Shown here piece after piece: positions 20,217 to 30,388 of a stretch of DNA of 64,000 bases. Each line of letters starts with the position of its first letter. Within the stretch, counting starts at the first letter, position 1. The position numbers and the translations under genes were made by a program. The stretch is from Roseicyclus marinus (GTDB lineage Bacteria; Pseudomonadota; Alphaproteobacteria; Rhodobacterales; Rhodobacteraceae). Location: contig NZ_JASJOF010000002.1 in the NCBI RefSeq assembly GCF_030163795.1, forward strand, positions 310,001 through 374,000, written 5' to 3'. The notes beneath the pieces are model-generated. The model made no database searches. It saw nothing but the letters and a program-made list of their open reading frames with translations, and was not told where the DNA came from.

Positions 20217-22421
20217 ATGTCGACCGGACCCGACAGCGCCCTGACCGCTCACCTGCCCGACCGGGTGGCGGATGCAATCCGGGCAGGCACTCATGCCGAT
20301 TGCTTCGCTGTTCTGGGCGCGCATGTGCTGGACGGGCAGCGCTGGATCCTCGCCTTCGATCCGGGCGCGGTGGCGATGTCGGCACGCATCGGCGACACGT
20401 CCGTGGAACTGGCATCGGTGTCGGGCGGCGGCGGCCTTTTTGCCGGGATCGCGCCAAACGATGGTCCCTACATCCTGCACGGCACCGGCCCCGATGGCGC
20501 GGTCTGGGACATGGAAGACCCCTACCGCTTTGCCCCCATTCTGGGCGAAATCGATGAATACCTGATCGGCGAAGGCACGCATCATGCGCTTTGGCGGGTG
20601 CTGGGCGCGCATGTGCGCGACCACCAAGGCGTCAGGGGCACCCATTTCGCGCTTTGGGCGCCGAATGCCCGGCGCGTCGCCGTGGTGGGTGATTTCAACG
20701 GTTGGGACGCGCGGCGGCATGTGCTCCGGCCACGCGGCGCGACCGGCGTGTGGGAAATCTTCCTGCCCGGCATAGGCGAAGGCGCAGCCTACAAATTCGC
20801 AATCCTTGGGCCGGATGGCGCGGCCCTGCCGCTCAAGGCCGACCCCGTGGGCTTCGGCTCGCAACACCCGCCCGAAAATGCCTCGGTCGTGCGCGATATC
20901 GCGGGCTATGGCTGGCACGATGGCGGATGGATGGCGGAACGCGCAGCCGCCCATGTCCGGACCGCGCCGATCTCGATCTACGAGGTGCATCTGGGATCGT
21001 GGCGGCGCAAAGCGCAGAACCGCCGGATCAGATACAAGGAAGCCGCCGAAGAACTCGTGGCCTATGCGACCGAGATGGGCTTCACCCATCTGGAACTTTT
21101 GCCGATCAGCGAATACCCCTTCGACGGCTCATGGGGCTATCAGCCCGTGGGGCTGTACGCGCCCACCGTCCGGCACGGTCCCCCGCATGAATTCCGCGAC
21201 TTGGTCGATGCGGCGCATCAGGCGGGGCTGGGCGTGATCCTCGACTGGGTGCCGGGGCATTTCCCGACCGACGCCCACGGCCTTGCCCGCTTCGACGGAA
21301 CGGCGCTCTATGAACATGCCGATCCCAAGGAAGGGTTCCACAGGGATTGGAACACGCTGATCTTCAACTACGGGCGGCGCGAGGTGAAAAACTACCTCAT
21401 CGCCAATGCGCTCTATTGGCTCGAGGAATACCACCTCGACGGGCTCCGCGTCGATGCCGTGGCCTCGATGCTCTACCGCGATTATTCCCGCGATCCGGGG
21501 CAATGGGTGCCCAACAAGGACGGCGGCAACGAGAATTACGAGGCGATCGATTTCCTGCGCGCGATGAATGTCGCAGCCTATGGCGCGCATCCCGGCATCA
21601 TGACGGTGGCCGAGGAAAGCACGTCCTTCCCCAAGGTCTCGGCCCCGGTCCATGACGGCGGGCTTGGCTTTGGGTTCAAGTGGAACATGGGCTGGATGAA
21701 CGACACGCTCCGCTACATGGCCGAGGACCCGGTGAACCGGAAATATCACCACGACAAGGTGACCTTCGGCCTGCATTACGCCTTTTCCGAGAATTTCGTC
21801 CTGCCGATCAGCCATGACGAGGTCGTCCACGGCAAGGGCAGCATGTACACCCGCATGCCCGGCGATCACGCGACCAAACTTTCCAATCTGCGCGCTTATT
21901 ACGGCTTTATGTGGGGCCATCCCGGCAAGAAGCTTTTGTTCATGGGGCAGGAATTCGGGCAGCAGACCGAATGGAACCATGACGCGGAGATCGGCTGGCA
22001 CCATCTGGACGATCCGGGGCACAAGGGCCTGCAGCGGCTGGTGCGCGACCTCAACACCTTCTATCGCGCAACGCCCGCGATGCATGTGAAGGATGCGGAT
22101 GGCGACGGGTTCGAATGGCTGATCGGCGGCGATGCCGACCAATCCGTCATCGCCTGGGTGCGGCGCGGCGATGCGGCCGACAAGCCAGTCGTGATGCTCA
22201 CGAATTTCACCCCCGTCGAACGCCCCGGCTACCGCATCGGCCTGCCCCATGCGGGCGGATGGCGCGAGGCGCTGAACACCGACGCGGCACTTTATGGCGG
22301 CGGCAACCGGGGCAACATGGGCCGGATCGCGGCAGAGGCGGCGCCAAGCCACGGCCAACCGGCCAGCGCGGGCGTCTACCTGCCACCGCTGTCTACGCTG
22401 TTCCTGATACCGGACGATTGA
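20217..22421 (+). CDS. glgB: 1,4-alpha-glucan branching enzyme
   Basis: About 734 residues, full length for GH13 branching enzymes. An N-terminal N1 region and CBM48 module (HFALWAPNARRVAVVGDFNGW) precede the catalytic barrel. The barrel shows EVHLGSWRR, the GLRVDAVASMLYRDY nucleophile-Asp motif, the TVAEEST acid/base Glu motif and LPISHDEVVHGKGSM. It introduces alpha-1,6 branches into glycogen. The start is taken as ATG 20217; an in-frame TTG 6 bases earlier is possible and neither has a strong ribosome site. It follows glgP by 31 bp. Confidence 0.96.
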   Translation: MSTGPDSALTAHLPDRVADAIRAGTHADCFAVLGAHVLDGQRWILAFDPGAVAMSARIGDTSVELASVSGGGGLFAGIAPNDGPYILHGTGPDGAVWDMEDPYRFAPILGEIDEYLIGEGTHHALWRVLGAHVRDHQGVRGTHFALWAPNARRVAVVGDFNGWDARRHVLRPRGATGVWEIFLPGIGEGAAYKFAILGPDGAALPLKADPVGFGSQHPPENASVVRDIAGYGWHDGGWMAERAAAHVRTAPISIYEVHLGSWRRKAQNRRIRYKEAAEELVAYATEMGFTHLELLPISEYPFDGSWGYQPVGLYAPTVRHGPPHEFRDLVDAAHQAGLGVILDWVPGHFPTDAHGLARFDGTALYEHADPKEGFHRDWNTLIFNYGRREVKNYLIANALYWLEEYHLDGLRVDAVASMLYRDYSRDPGQWVPNKDGGNENYEAIDFLRAMNVAAYGAHPGIMTVAEESTSFPKVSAPVHDGGLGFGFKWNMGWMNDTLRYMAEDPVNRKYHHDKVTFGLHYAFSENFVLPISHDEVVHGKGSMYTRMPGDHATKLSNLRAYYGFMWGHPGKKLLFMGQEFGQQTEWNHDAEIGWHHLDDPGHKGLQRLVRDLNTFYRATPAMHVKDADGDGFEWLIGGDADQSVIAWVRRGDAADKPVVMLTNFTPVERPGYRIGLPHAGGWREALNTDAALYGGGNRGNMGRIAAEAAPSHGQPASAGVYLPPLSTLFLIPDD

Positions 22422-22466
22422 AACAGCGCCGCGGGAGGGTGGCGCATCAAAGGGAGGACGACACCA

Positions 22467-23732
22467 ATGGCTGGACCATCCCAAAGGCTCGTGGCGCGAT
22501 CCATGGCTTTCGTTCTGGCAGGTGGGCGCGGCAGCCGCCTGATGCAGTTGACCGACAGGCGCGCGAAACCGGCGGTCTATTTTGGCGGCAAGACGCGGAT
22601 CATCGATTTCGCGCTGTCCAACGCACTCAATTCCGGCATCCGCAAGATGGCCATCGCCACGCAATACAAGGCGCATTCGCTGATCCGCCATTGCCAGCGC
22701 GGCTGGAACTTCTTCCGGGCCGAGCGCAACGAATACCTCGACATCCTGCCCGCGTCGCAACGCGTGGACGAGGTGCATTGGTATCAGGGCACGGCCGATG
22801 CGGTGTTCCAGAACATCGACATCATCGACAGTTATGACGTGGATTACGTCGTCATCCTTGCGGGCGACCATATCTACAAGATGGATTACGAGGTGATGCT
22901 GCGCCAACACGTCGACACGGGCGCGGATGTCACCATCGGCTGCCTGACCGTGCCGCGGTCCGAGGCGTCTGCCTTCGGCGTCATGGCCATCGACGGCAAT
23001 GACAGGATCACGTCCTTCCTTGAAAAGCCCAAGGATCCGCCCGGAACACCGGACAATCCCGACATCACGCTGGCCTCGATGGGCATCTATGTCTTCAGCT
23101 GGCCCTTCCTGCGCGATCTTCTGGCCCGCGATGCCGACGACCCCAATTCCAGCCGCGATTTCGGCGGCGACCTGATCCCGCAGATCGTGGCGGGCGGCAA
23201 GGCCATGGCGCACCGGTTCGAAGCGTCGTGCGTCCGCACCTCGCCCGAGGCCCCCGCCTATTGGCGCGACGTGGGCACGGTCGACGCCTATTGGAAGGCC
23301 AACATCGACCTGACGAGCTTCACACCCGAGCTTGACCTGTGGGACACCAACTGGCCGATCTGGACCTATTCGGAAAGCGTGCCGCCGGCCAAGTTCATCC
23401 ATGACGAGGCCGACCGAAGGGGCAGCGCGATTTCCTCGATGGTGTCGGGCGGCTGCATCATCTCGGGGACCGAGGTGCGGGAATCGCTCCTGTTCACCCG
23501 CGTCTATACGAATTCCTACTCGCAACTCCTGCGCGCGGTCGTGCTGCCCGATGTGGTCGTGGAACGCCACGCGCGGCTCAAGAACGTGGTGATCGACCGG
23601 GGCGTCGTGATCCCGCGCGGGCTTGTCGTGGGCGAGGACCCCGAGGAAGACGCCAAGTGGTTCCATGTCACGACAGGTGGCGTGACACTGATCACCCAGG
23701 CGATGCTGGACGAGAGGGCAGCCGCATTATGA
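22467..23732 (+). CDS. glgC: glucose-1-phosphate adenylyltransferase
   Basis: 421 residues. It makes ADP-glucose from glucose-1-phosphate and ATP, the committed step of glycogen synthesis. The nucleotide-binding opening is [20 protein letters not shown], then the [18 protein letters not shown] segment and the [10 protein letters not shown] metal site. A C-terminal part with left-handed beta-helix-like repeats follows. These enzymes are usually allosteric, and alphaproteobacterial forms typically respond to fructose-6-phosphate and pyruvate. GGGAGGA precedes the ATG. The stop overlaps the glgA start (ATGA at 23729-23732). Confidence 0.97.
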   Translation: MAGPSQRLVARSMAFVLAGGRGSRLMQLTDRRAKPAVYFGGKTRIIDFALSNALNSGIRKMAIATQYKAHSLIRHCQRGWNFFRAERNEYLDILPASQRVDEVHWYQGTADAVFQNIDIIDSYDVDYVVILAGDHIYKMDYEVMLRQHVDTGADVTIGCLTVPRSEASAFGVMAIDGNDRITSFLEKPKDPPGTPDNPDITLASMGIYVFSWPFLRDLLARDADDPNSSRDFGGDLIPQIVAGGKAMAHRFEASCVRTSPEAPAYWRDVGTVDAYWKANIDLTSFTPELDLWDTNWPIWTYSESVPPAKFIHDEADRRGSAISSMVSGGCIISGTEVRESLLFTRVYTNSYSQLLRAVVLPDVVVERHARLKNVVIDRGVVIPRGLVVGEDPEEDAKWFHVTTGGVTLITQAMLDERAAAL

Positions 23733-25165
23733 CCACGGCACCGGGCCAACCTGCGACGATCAAGGTGCTCTCCGTCACCTCGGAATGCGCGCCGCTGGTC
23801 AAGACCGGGGGGTTGGCGGATGTGGCGGGCGCCCTGCCCGCCGCGCTGGCCCCGCTGGGGGTCGAGATGCGGACGCTTTTGCCCGGCTATCCCGGCGTCT
23901 TGGCGGCGATCCCCAAGGGTAAGGTGGTGCTGGAGGATGCCGATCTCTTCGGCGGTCCGGCGCGGGTCATCGCTGCCGGTGCGGCGGGCCTTGATCTTCT
24001 GGTGCTGGATGCGCCGCATCTCTTCGCGCGTGACGGCGGGCCCTATGTCGACAGCGCCGGGCGGGACTGGCCGGACAACCCCGAACGCTTCGCCGCCCTG
24101 TCGTGGATCGGGGCGCAGATCGCAGGCGGTGCCATGGCGGGCTGGCGGCCCGACATCTTGCACGGCCATGATTGGCAGGCGGGGCTTGCGCCTTGGTATC
24201 TGCGCGCGCGCCATCCGGCGGCGGGCGTCGGCAGCGTCATGACGATCCACAACATCGCCTTTCAGGGCAAGGCGGGCGTGGACAGATTGGCCGCCTTGCG
24301 GCTCGCGCCCGGGGACATGACACAGGATGGCGTCGAATTCTGGGGCGATATCAGCGCGCTCAAGGCCGGCCTTGTCGCCGCGGACCGGATCACCACGGTC
24401 AGCCCGACCTATGCGGGCGAATTGCTGACCCCCGATTTCGGGATGGGAATGGACGGCCTGCTTCGGGCGCGCTCGGGCGTCTTGTCGGGCATCCTGAACG
24501 GGGTCGATCTTGCGGCATGGACGCCGACCTACAAGACGCCGGCGGGAAAGACGCGCCACAAGGCAAGGCTCCGCCGCGAAATGGGTCTGCCCGAAAGCGA
24601 CGGGCCGCTTTGCGTCGTCGTCTCGCGGCTGACGCATCAAAAGGGGCTGGACCTGCTCATCGACGCCCTGCCGCGCCTGATCGACCGGGGCGGACAGCTG
24701 GCGCTTCTGGGCTCCGGTGAAAAGGATCTGGAACAGGCCTTCCTGCGCGCCGCCGACCACCCTCAGGTCGCGGTGCGGCTGGGCTATGACGAGGGACTGG
24801 CACGGCTCCTGATCGAAGGCGGCGACGCGATCCTCGTCCCCTCCCGGTTCGAGCCTTGCGGCCTGACGCAGATGTATGGCCTGCGCTTCGGCACCCTGCC
24901 TCTGGTTGCCTATACCGGGGGTCTCGTGGATACGGTGATCGACGCGACACCTGCGGGCCTGCGCGCCAGGGCGGCCACGGGGATGCAGTTCCACCCGGTC
25001 ACGGCAGAGGCGCTGTCGCGCGCGCTTGACCGTCTGTGCGATCTTTACGCCCGGCCCGATCTGTGGCTGTCGATGCAACGAAACGCCATGCGCCACCCTG
25101 TCGGCTGGGACCAGTCGGCAGCAGATTACCTGGCGCTTTACCGGGGCCTGAGCCGTCAGGATTGA
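23729..25165 (+). CDS. glgA: glycogen synthase (ADP-glucose)
   Basis: A 478-residue GT5 synthase elongating alpha-1,4-glucan from ADP-glucose. The N-terminal [20 protein letters not shown] contains the KTGGL ADP-glucose motif. [18 protein letters not shown] and the C-terminal [22 protein letters not shown] (catalytic Glu and nucleotide site) are all present. The ATG at 23729 overlaps the glgC stop, so it is translationally coupled. glgX begins 2 bp after its stop. Confidence 0.96.
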   Translation: MTTAPGQPATIKVLSVTSECAPLVKTGGLADVAGALPAALAPLGVEMRTLLPGYPGVLAAIPKGKVVLEDADLFGGPARVIAAGAAGLDLLVLDAPHLFARDGGPYVDSAGRDWPDNPERFAALSWIGAQIAGGAMAGWRPDILHGHDWQAGLAPWYLRARHPAAGVGSVMTIHNIAFQGKAGVDRLAALRLAPGDMTQDGVEFWGDISALKAGLVAADRITTVSPTYAGELLTPDFGMGMDGLLRARSGVLSGILNGVDLAAWTPTYKTPAGKTRHKARLRREMGLPESDGPLCVVVSRLTHQKGLDLLIDALPRLIDRGGQLALLGSGEKDLEQAFLRAADHPQVAVRLGYDEGLARLLIEGGDAILVPSRFEPCGLTQMYGLRFGTLPLVAYTGGLVDTVIDATPAGLRARAATGMQFHPVTAEALSRALDRLCDLYARPDLWLSMQRNAMRHPVGWDQSAADYLALYRGLSRQD

Positions 25166-25167
25166 CC

Positions 25168-27243
25168 ATGCCGAACAGGATGACCGCAGGCCGCCCCGCG
25201 CCCTTGGGGGCAACACCCGATGCCCTTGGCGTCAATTTCGCGGTCTTTTCCGCCCATGCCACGCGGATGGTCCTGTGCCTGTTTTCCGAAGACGGGCAGG
25301 AGGTCGCGCGCCTCGACCTGCCCGAACGTGACGGCGATGTCTGGCACGGCCATGTCGCCGGCCTGCGTCCGGGGCAGTTGTACGGCTACCGCGCCCATGG
25401 CCCCTATGCGCCGCAGGACGGCCACAGGTTCAACCCCAACAAGCTTCTGGTCGATCCCTACGCGCGCGCGCTCACCGGCCACCCGGTCTGGCACGATGCG
25501 CTCTATGGATACGACCCGGCCAAGGGACCGGACAGTTTCTCGACATTGGACAGCGCGCCCTACATGCCGCGCGCGATCGTCGTGGACCCGAGCTTCGACT
25601 GGGGCGGCGACCGCCCGCCCGAGACCGCGACCGAGGACAGCGTGATCTACGAGGCGCATGTGAAGGGCCTGACCCGGCTGCACCCGGCAGCCGCCCCACC
25701 CGGCAAATTCGCGGCCCTCGCCTCCGCCCCGATGTTGGCGCACCTGACGGGGCTGGGCGTGACGGCGGTGGAGCTTTTGCCGATCCATGCCTTCGTCGAT
25801 GACAAGTTCCTGCACGACAAGGGGCTGACGAATTACTGGGGCTACCAGAGCCTCGGGTTTTTCGCCCCCGATCCGCGCTACCAGACCGGCGGCGGCATCG
25901 CGGAATTTCAGGCGATGGTCGCGCGCCTGCACGAGGCGGGGATCGAGGTGATCCTCGACGTGGTCTACAATCACACCTGCGAAGGCGACGAGATGGGGCC
26001 GACCCTGTCCTTCCGGGGCCTCGACAATCTCAGCTACTACCGCCTCGCGCCGGACCGGCGGCATTACATCAACGATACGGGCACCGGGAACACGGTGAAC
26101 GTGGATCATCCGATGGTGCTTCGGATGATCATGGATTCCTTGCGCTACTGGGTAGAGGTCGGTCATGTCGACGGGTTCCGCTTCGATCTTTGCGCCACAT
26201 TGGGGCGCACGCCTGCGGGCTTCGATCCGGGGGCCAGCTTTTTCGACGCGATAAGGCAGGACCCTGTGCTCACCCGCGTCAAGTTGATCGCCGAACCTTG
26301 GGACATCGGGCCGGGGGGCTACCAACTCGGGGCCTTTCCGCCGCCCTTCCTCGAATGGAACGACCGGTTCCGCGATACCGTCCGCCAGTTCTGGCGCGGC
26401 GATGCGGGGCTGGTGCCGCGGCTTGCCGACCGGATCACCGGATCGGCGCGGCAGTTCGACCATTCCGGGCGGCCCGCCACGGCCTCGGTCAACCTGCTGA
26501 CCGCGCATGACGGCTTCACGCTTGCCGATGTGGTCAGCTATGCCGAACGCCACAACGAGGCCAATGGCGAAGGCAACCGCGACGGCCATTCCGCCAACTG
26601 GTCCGACAACATGGGCGTCGAGGGGCCGACCGCCGATCCCGCCATCATTGCCGCCCGCGCTCGTCGGCAGCGCAACATGCTGGCGACCCTGATGCTGGCG
26701 CAGGGCACGCCCATGCTGCTTGCGGGCGACGAGATCGGCAATTCGCAATCGGGCAACAACAACGCCTATGCGCAGGACAACGAGATCGGCTGGGTCGATT
26801 GGACCGCCCCCGACGACGACCTGCGCGCCTTCACCGCCGCTCTTATCGCCTTTCGCCGGGCGCAGCCGATCTTGCGCCAGAAGCGGTTCTTGCATGCCCG
26901 CGAACGGGCGGTGGACGGCCTGCCCGACCTGTTCTGGTGGCGCGAAGACGGGCAGGAGATGACGGAGGCCGATTGGCAGGACCCAAGCCGCCGCCTGCTG
27001 TGCGTGGAAAAGCGCACGGCGGCCGGCACGCCGCGCTATGCCGCCTCTGACGCGGCGGTGTTTTTGGTGTTCAACGGCGGCGGCCCGGCCGAGGTGCGCC
27101 TGCCCCCCGCCCGTGCGGGCTGGCATTGGGTGGTCCGGATCGACACCGTAACCGGGACCGGCGCGGTGAGCCGCCCGGTATCGGACAGCCTGACCTGCGC
27201 GGCCGACACCGTTCTGGCCTGCGTGCTCGAGCCCATGACATGA
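25168..27243 (+). CDS. glgX: glycogen debranching enzyme
   Basis: A 691-residue GH13 isoamylase-type enzyme that removes alpha-1,6 branches from phosphorylase-limit glycogen. The CBM48-like N-terminus (PLGATPDALGVNFAVFSAHA) leads to the barrel with VILDVVYNHTCEG (region I), VDGFRFDLCATLGR (nucleophile Asp), LIAEPWDIGPGGYQLG (acid/base Glu) and NLLTAHDGFTLAD. The ATG at 25168 lies 2 bp after the glgA stop. The malQ start overlaps its stop. It works with GlgP and MalQ in glycogen breakdown. Confidence 0.96.
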   Translation: MPNRMTAGRPAPLGATPDALGVNFAVFSAHATRMVLCLFSEDGQEVARLDLPERDGDVWHGHVAGLRPGQLYGYRAHGPYAPQDGHRFNPNKLLVDPYARALTGHPVWHDALYGYDPAKGPDSFSTLDSAPYMPRAIVVDPSFDWGGDRPPETATEDSVIYEAHVKGLTRLHPAAAPPGKFAALASAPMLAHLTGLGVTAVELLPIHAFVDDKFLHDKGLTNYWGYQSLGFFAPDPRYQTGGGIAEFQAMVARLHEAGIEVILDVVYNHTCEGDEMGPTLSFRGLDNLSYYRLAPDRRHYINDTGTGNTVNVDHPMVLRMIMDSLRYWVEVGHVDGFRFDLCATLGRTPAGFDPGASFFDAIRQDPVLTRVKLIAEPWDIGPGGYQLGAFPPPFLEWNDRFRDTVRQFWRGDAGLVPRLADRITGSARQFDHSGRPATASVNLLTAHDGFTLADVVSYAERHNEANGEGNRDGHSANWSDNMGVEGPTADPAIIAARARRQRNMLATLMLAQGTPMLLAGDEIGNSQSGNNNAYAQDNEIGWVDWTAPDDDLRAFTAALIAFRRAQPILRQKRFLHARERAVDGLPDLFWWREDGQEMTEADWQDPSRRLLCVEKRTAAGTPRYAASDAAVFLVFNGGGPAEVRLPPARAGWHWVVRIDTVTGTGAVSRPVSDSLTCAADTVLACVLEPMT

Positions 27244-29105
27244 CCGACGCCATCGCGGCACTGGCCGATGCCATGGGCATCTTGCCTCGCTACACCGACC
27301 AGATGGGCGGCACGCGGACGACCGAGCGCGACACGGCGCTGGCCCTACTGGCCGCGATGGGCGTGGAGGTCACGACCGAGGCGGAGGCAGAAGACCGGCT
27401 TGCCGCGCATCGCGACACCGAGGCACGGCGCCGCCTGCCCCGTTTCCTGATCCTGACGCCCAACGCCACGACCCGCCTGCCCGCCGATCCTGGCGATTGG
27501 GGCGTGACGCTCGAGGACGGCGCGCAGATCGAGGGGCGTGGGCGCGACCTGCCCCCCCTGCCCCTTGGCCGCCATGTCCTGCGCGCGGGCGGGATGGAAA
27601 CGACGCTCCTGACCGCCCCCGCCAGCCTGCCGCTGCCGCCGCGCGGTTGGGGCGTGACCGCACCGCTCTGGGGCCTGCGCCCACCTGAATGCGCAGGCTT
27701 CGGCGATTACCACGATCTGCGGGAAACCGGCCTGTCGCTTGCGCGCGCGGGCGCGGGGTTTCTGGGGATCAACCCGATCCACGCGGGCTTTCCGACCGAA
27801 CCCGCATGGTTCAGCCCCTATTCGCCCAGCCACCGGCGGCGACTGAACCCGCTGCACATCGGCACTGGCGCGGGCCTGTCCACCGGAGCCTTGGTAGACT
27901 ACGCCGCCGAAATCCCCGCCAAGCGCCGCGCCCTGCGCGCTGCCTATGACGCCTTCACCGGCGATGCGGACTTCGACACTTTCTGCGCGGAGGAAGGCGC
28001 GGCGCTCACCCTCTTCGCCACCCATCAGGCCCTGTCCGAGCATCATGGCGCGCTCTGGACGGACTGGCCCGCGCATCTTCAGGATCCCGCAACTGCGACC
28101 GGCGCGGTGCCCACCGACGCGATCCGCTATCACCAATGGCTGCAATGGATGGCCCATCGCCAATTGACCGATGCGCAGGCGGCCCTGATCGCGGCGGGGA
28201 TGCGGCACGGGCTTTATCTTGATCTGGCCGTCGGCACCCATCCCGCCGGGGCCGAGACCTGGGCCGACCGGCACTGGTTCGCGCAAGGTGTCTCGCTCGG
28301 CGCGCCACCCGATCCCTTCGCCCCCGATGGCCAGCGCTGGAGCCTTGCGCCCTTGAACCCCGAGGCGCTGATCGCAGGACATTTCGCCCTTCTCGCCGAT
28401 ACGCTGCGCCAGCAGATGCGCTATTCCCGGCTGATCCGGATCGACCACATCCTCGGTTTCGACCGCGCCTTCTGGGTGCCCGACCAACCCGGCCTGCCCG
28501 GGGCCTATGTGGCGATGCCCCGCGCGGCCATGCTCGCCGTGATCTTGATCGAAGCCGCCCGCGCAGGTGCGACCGTGATTGGCGAGGATCTGGGCAATAT
28601 CCCCGACGGGTTGCAGGGGGCACTGGCCGAAGCGGGTATCCTCGGCTGTCGCCTGATGCAGTTCGAGCGGGACACGCCCCCCGAAACCTACCCCGCGCCC
28701 ACGCTTGCGGCCTTCGGCACGCATGACCTGCCGACCCATGCCGGTTGGGCGGATGGTGCCGATATCCGGGCGCGCCATGCCATCGGCCGGATCGGGGACG
28801 AGACCCTGACCCGTGGCCTTGCCGCCCGCGCGGACGAGGCGCGCGCCCATGCCGCCATGACAGGCGGGGAGGATGCGTCGTCCATGCACCGCGCGCTGGC
28901 CCGCGCCGGGTCCGCTCTGGTCGCCGTTCAGGCCGAGGATGTGCTGGAGATGGCCCAGCAGACCAACCTGCCCGGCACCATCGACGAATACCCCAACTGG
29001 CGGCGAAAACTGCCCGTGGCAGGTGCCGACCTTGGCGATGATCCGCGCCTCCGGGCCATCGCCGGGGTGATGCGTGATGCGGGGCGCGCGCCGACCGGGG
29101 CTTGA
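27240..29105 (+). CDS. malQ: 4-alpha-glucanotransferase (amylomaltase)
   Basis: A 621-residue GH77 enzyme that disproportionates malto-oligosaccharides left by debranching. Motifs include RIDHILGFDRAFWVP (nucleophile-region Asp), VIGEDLGNIPDGL (acid/base Glu), TFGTHDLPT-type FGTHDLPTHAGW, and the C-terminal NLPGTIDEYPNWRRKLP signature. The ATG at 27240 overlaps the glgX stop. It is the last gene of the glycogen operon, in the position where related bacteria often carry pgm. Confidence 0.94.
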   Translation: MTDAIAALADAMGILPRYTDQMGGTRTTERDTALALLAAMGVEVTTEAEAEDRLAAHRDTEARRRLPRFLILTPNATTRLPADPGDWGVTLEDGAQIEGRGRDLPPLPLGRHVLRAGGMETTLLTAPASLPLPPRGWGVTAPLWGLRPPECAGFGDYHDLRETGLSLARAGAGFLGINPIHAGFPTEPAWFSPYSPSHRRRLNPLHIGTGAGLSTGALVDYAAEIPAKRRALRAAYDAFTGDADFDTFCAEEGAALTLFATHQALSEHHGALWTDWPAHLQDPATATGAVPTDAIRYHQWLQWMAHRQLTDAQAALIAAGMRHGLYLDLAVGTHPAGAETWADRHWFAQGVSLGAPPDPFAPDGQRWSLAPLNPEALIAGHFALLADTLRQQMRYSRLIRIDHILGFDRAFWVPDQPGLPGAYVAMPRAAMLAVILIEAARAGATVIGEDLGNIPDGLQGALAEAGILGCRLMQFERDTPPETYPAPTLAAFGTHDLPTHAGWADGADIRARHAIGRIGDETLTRGLAARADEARAHAAMTGGEDASSMHRALARAGSALVAVQAEDVLEMAQQTNLPGTIDEYPNWRRKLPVAGADLGDDPRLRAIAGVMRDAGRAPTGA

Positions 29106-29175
29106 CCCCGGCGCAAATCTTGGGACGATCTGGCCCATCAGGGAAAAGACCCGAACAAAAAGGGGGGTGGTCGCG

Positions 29176-30318
29176 ATGAAGTTTAAGGGTTTGGTGCTGT
29201 CGGCCTCGGTGCTGGCTCTGGCGCTGGCGGGGGCCGCGAAGGCCGAAACGAAGATCGGCATGATCACGACGCTCTCGGGCGGCGGTGCAGCCTTGGGCAT
29301 CGACGTGCGCGACGGGTTCCTGCTGGCCATCGAACAATCGGGCCGCGACGATATCGAGGTCATCGTCGCCGATGACGAACAGGCCCCCGACGTGGCTGTG
29401 CAACTGGCAGACCGGATGGTGCAATCCGACGATGTGGACCTTCTGACCGGGATCATCTGGTCGAACCTCGCCATGGCGGTCGTCCCCTCGGTCACGGCGC
29501 AGGGTCTGTTCTACCTCTCGCCCAATGCGGGGCCCTCGCAGCTTGCAGGCCGGGGCTGCCACCAGAATTACTTCAACGTCGCATGGCAAAACGACAACCT
29601 GCACGAGGCGGCGGGCGCCTATGCCAACAGCGCGGGCTATGCCAACAGCTTCATCCTCGCGCCGAACTATCCCGCAGGCCAAGACGCGCTCGCAGGCTAC
29701 AAGCGCTTCTACGAAGGCGGGCTTGCAGGCGAGATCTACACCCAGCTCGGCCAGACCGATTACGCCGCCGAGATCGCCCAGATCCGCGCCTCGGGTGCGG
29801 ACAGCGTGTTCTTCTTCCTGCCCGGCGGCATGGGGATTTCCTTCTTGCGCCAATATGCCGACAGCGGGCTGGATATCCCCGTGATCGGTCCGGCATTCTC
29901 CTTTGACCAGAACATCCTGCAGGCGGTGGGCCCCGCGGCACTGGGTGTGCGCAATACCGCGCAATGGTCGCCCGATCTGGACAACCCGACCAATGCCGCC
30001 TTTGTCGAGGCCTTCACCGCCGAATACGGGCGCATCCCCTCGCTCTACGCCAGCCAGGGCTTCGACACCGCGAACCTGATCCTTTCCGCGCTCGATGACG
30101 GCCACCCGACCGAAAGCCCCGATGCCTTCCGCGAGGCGCTGCGGGCGGCCGATTTCGCCAGCACGCGGGGCGATTTCGCCTTCGGACCCAACCATCACCC
30201 GATCCAGGACATCTATGTCCGCGAAGTGGTGCAGGACGGCGATATCTTCACCAACCGGATCATCGCCACCGCGCTGGAAGATCGCGGCGACGCCTTTGCC
30301 GGCGAATGCCAGATGTAA
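29176..30318 (+). CDS. branched-chain amino acid-type ABC substrate-binding protein
   Basis: A 380-residue periplasmic binding protein of the LivJ/Leu-Ile-Val family. An N-terminal signal peptide (MKFKGLVLSASVLALALAGAAKA, cleavage near 23) precedes a mature chain starting ETKIGMITTLSGGGAALG. The ATG at 29176 has AGGGGGG upstream. It leads a LivJHMGF-type set. Family members bind Leu/Ile/Val, other amino acids, urea, amides or aromatic acids, so the ligand is not determinable here. It begins 70 bp after malQ and may be transcribed separately. A strong hairpin separates it from the permease genes. Confidence 0.88.
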   Translation: MKFKGLVLSASVLALALAGAAKAETKIGMITTLSGGGAALGIDVRDGFLLAIEQSGRDDIEVIVADDEQAPDVAVQLADRMVQSDDVDLLTGIIWSNLAMAVVPSVTAQGLFYLSPNAGPSQLAGRGCHQNYFNVAWQNDNLHEAAGAYANSAGYANSFILAPNYPAGQDALAGYKRFYEGGLAGEIYTQLGQTDYAAEIAQIRASGADSVFFFLPGGMGISFLRQYADSGLDIPVIGPAFSFDQNILQAVGPAALGVRNTAQWSPDLDNPTNAAFVEAFTAEYGRIPSLYASQGFDTANLILSALDDGHPTESPDAFREALRAADFASTRGDFAFGPNHHPIQDIYVREVVQDGDIFTNRIIATALEDRGDAFAGECQM

Positions 30319-30339
30319 ACGCCGCGCGACGACCTGACC

Positions 30340-30369
30340 GGGGCCGGTCCTTCGCGGGCCGGCCCCTTT
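30340..30369 (+). promoter_or_regulatory. intercistronic hairpin after binding-protein gene
   Basis: GGGGCCGG (30340-30347) and CCGGCCCC (30359-30366) form an 8-bp perfect stem with an 11-base loop, followed by TTTG. It sits between the solute-binding-protein gene and the first permease gene. Such hairpins act as partial terminators or 3-prime stabilisers that keep binding-protein expression above permease expression. Confidence 0.65.
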
Positions 30370-30388
30370 GCTTGAACCGGGGTTTTCC

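Noticed and set aside
21129-23666. An 845-codon minus-strand open frame across glgB and glgC.
   Set aside because: It spans two well-supported genes on the other strand and has no domain content.
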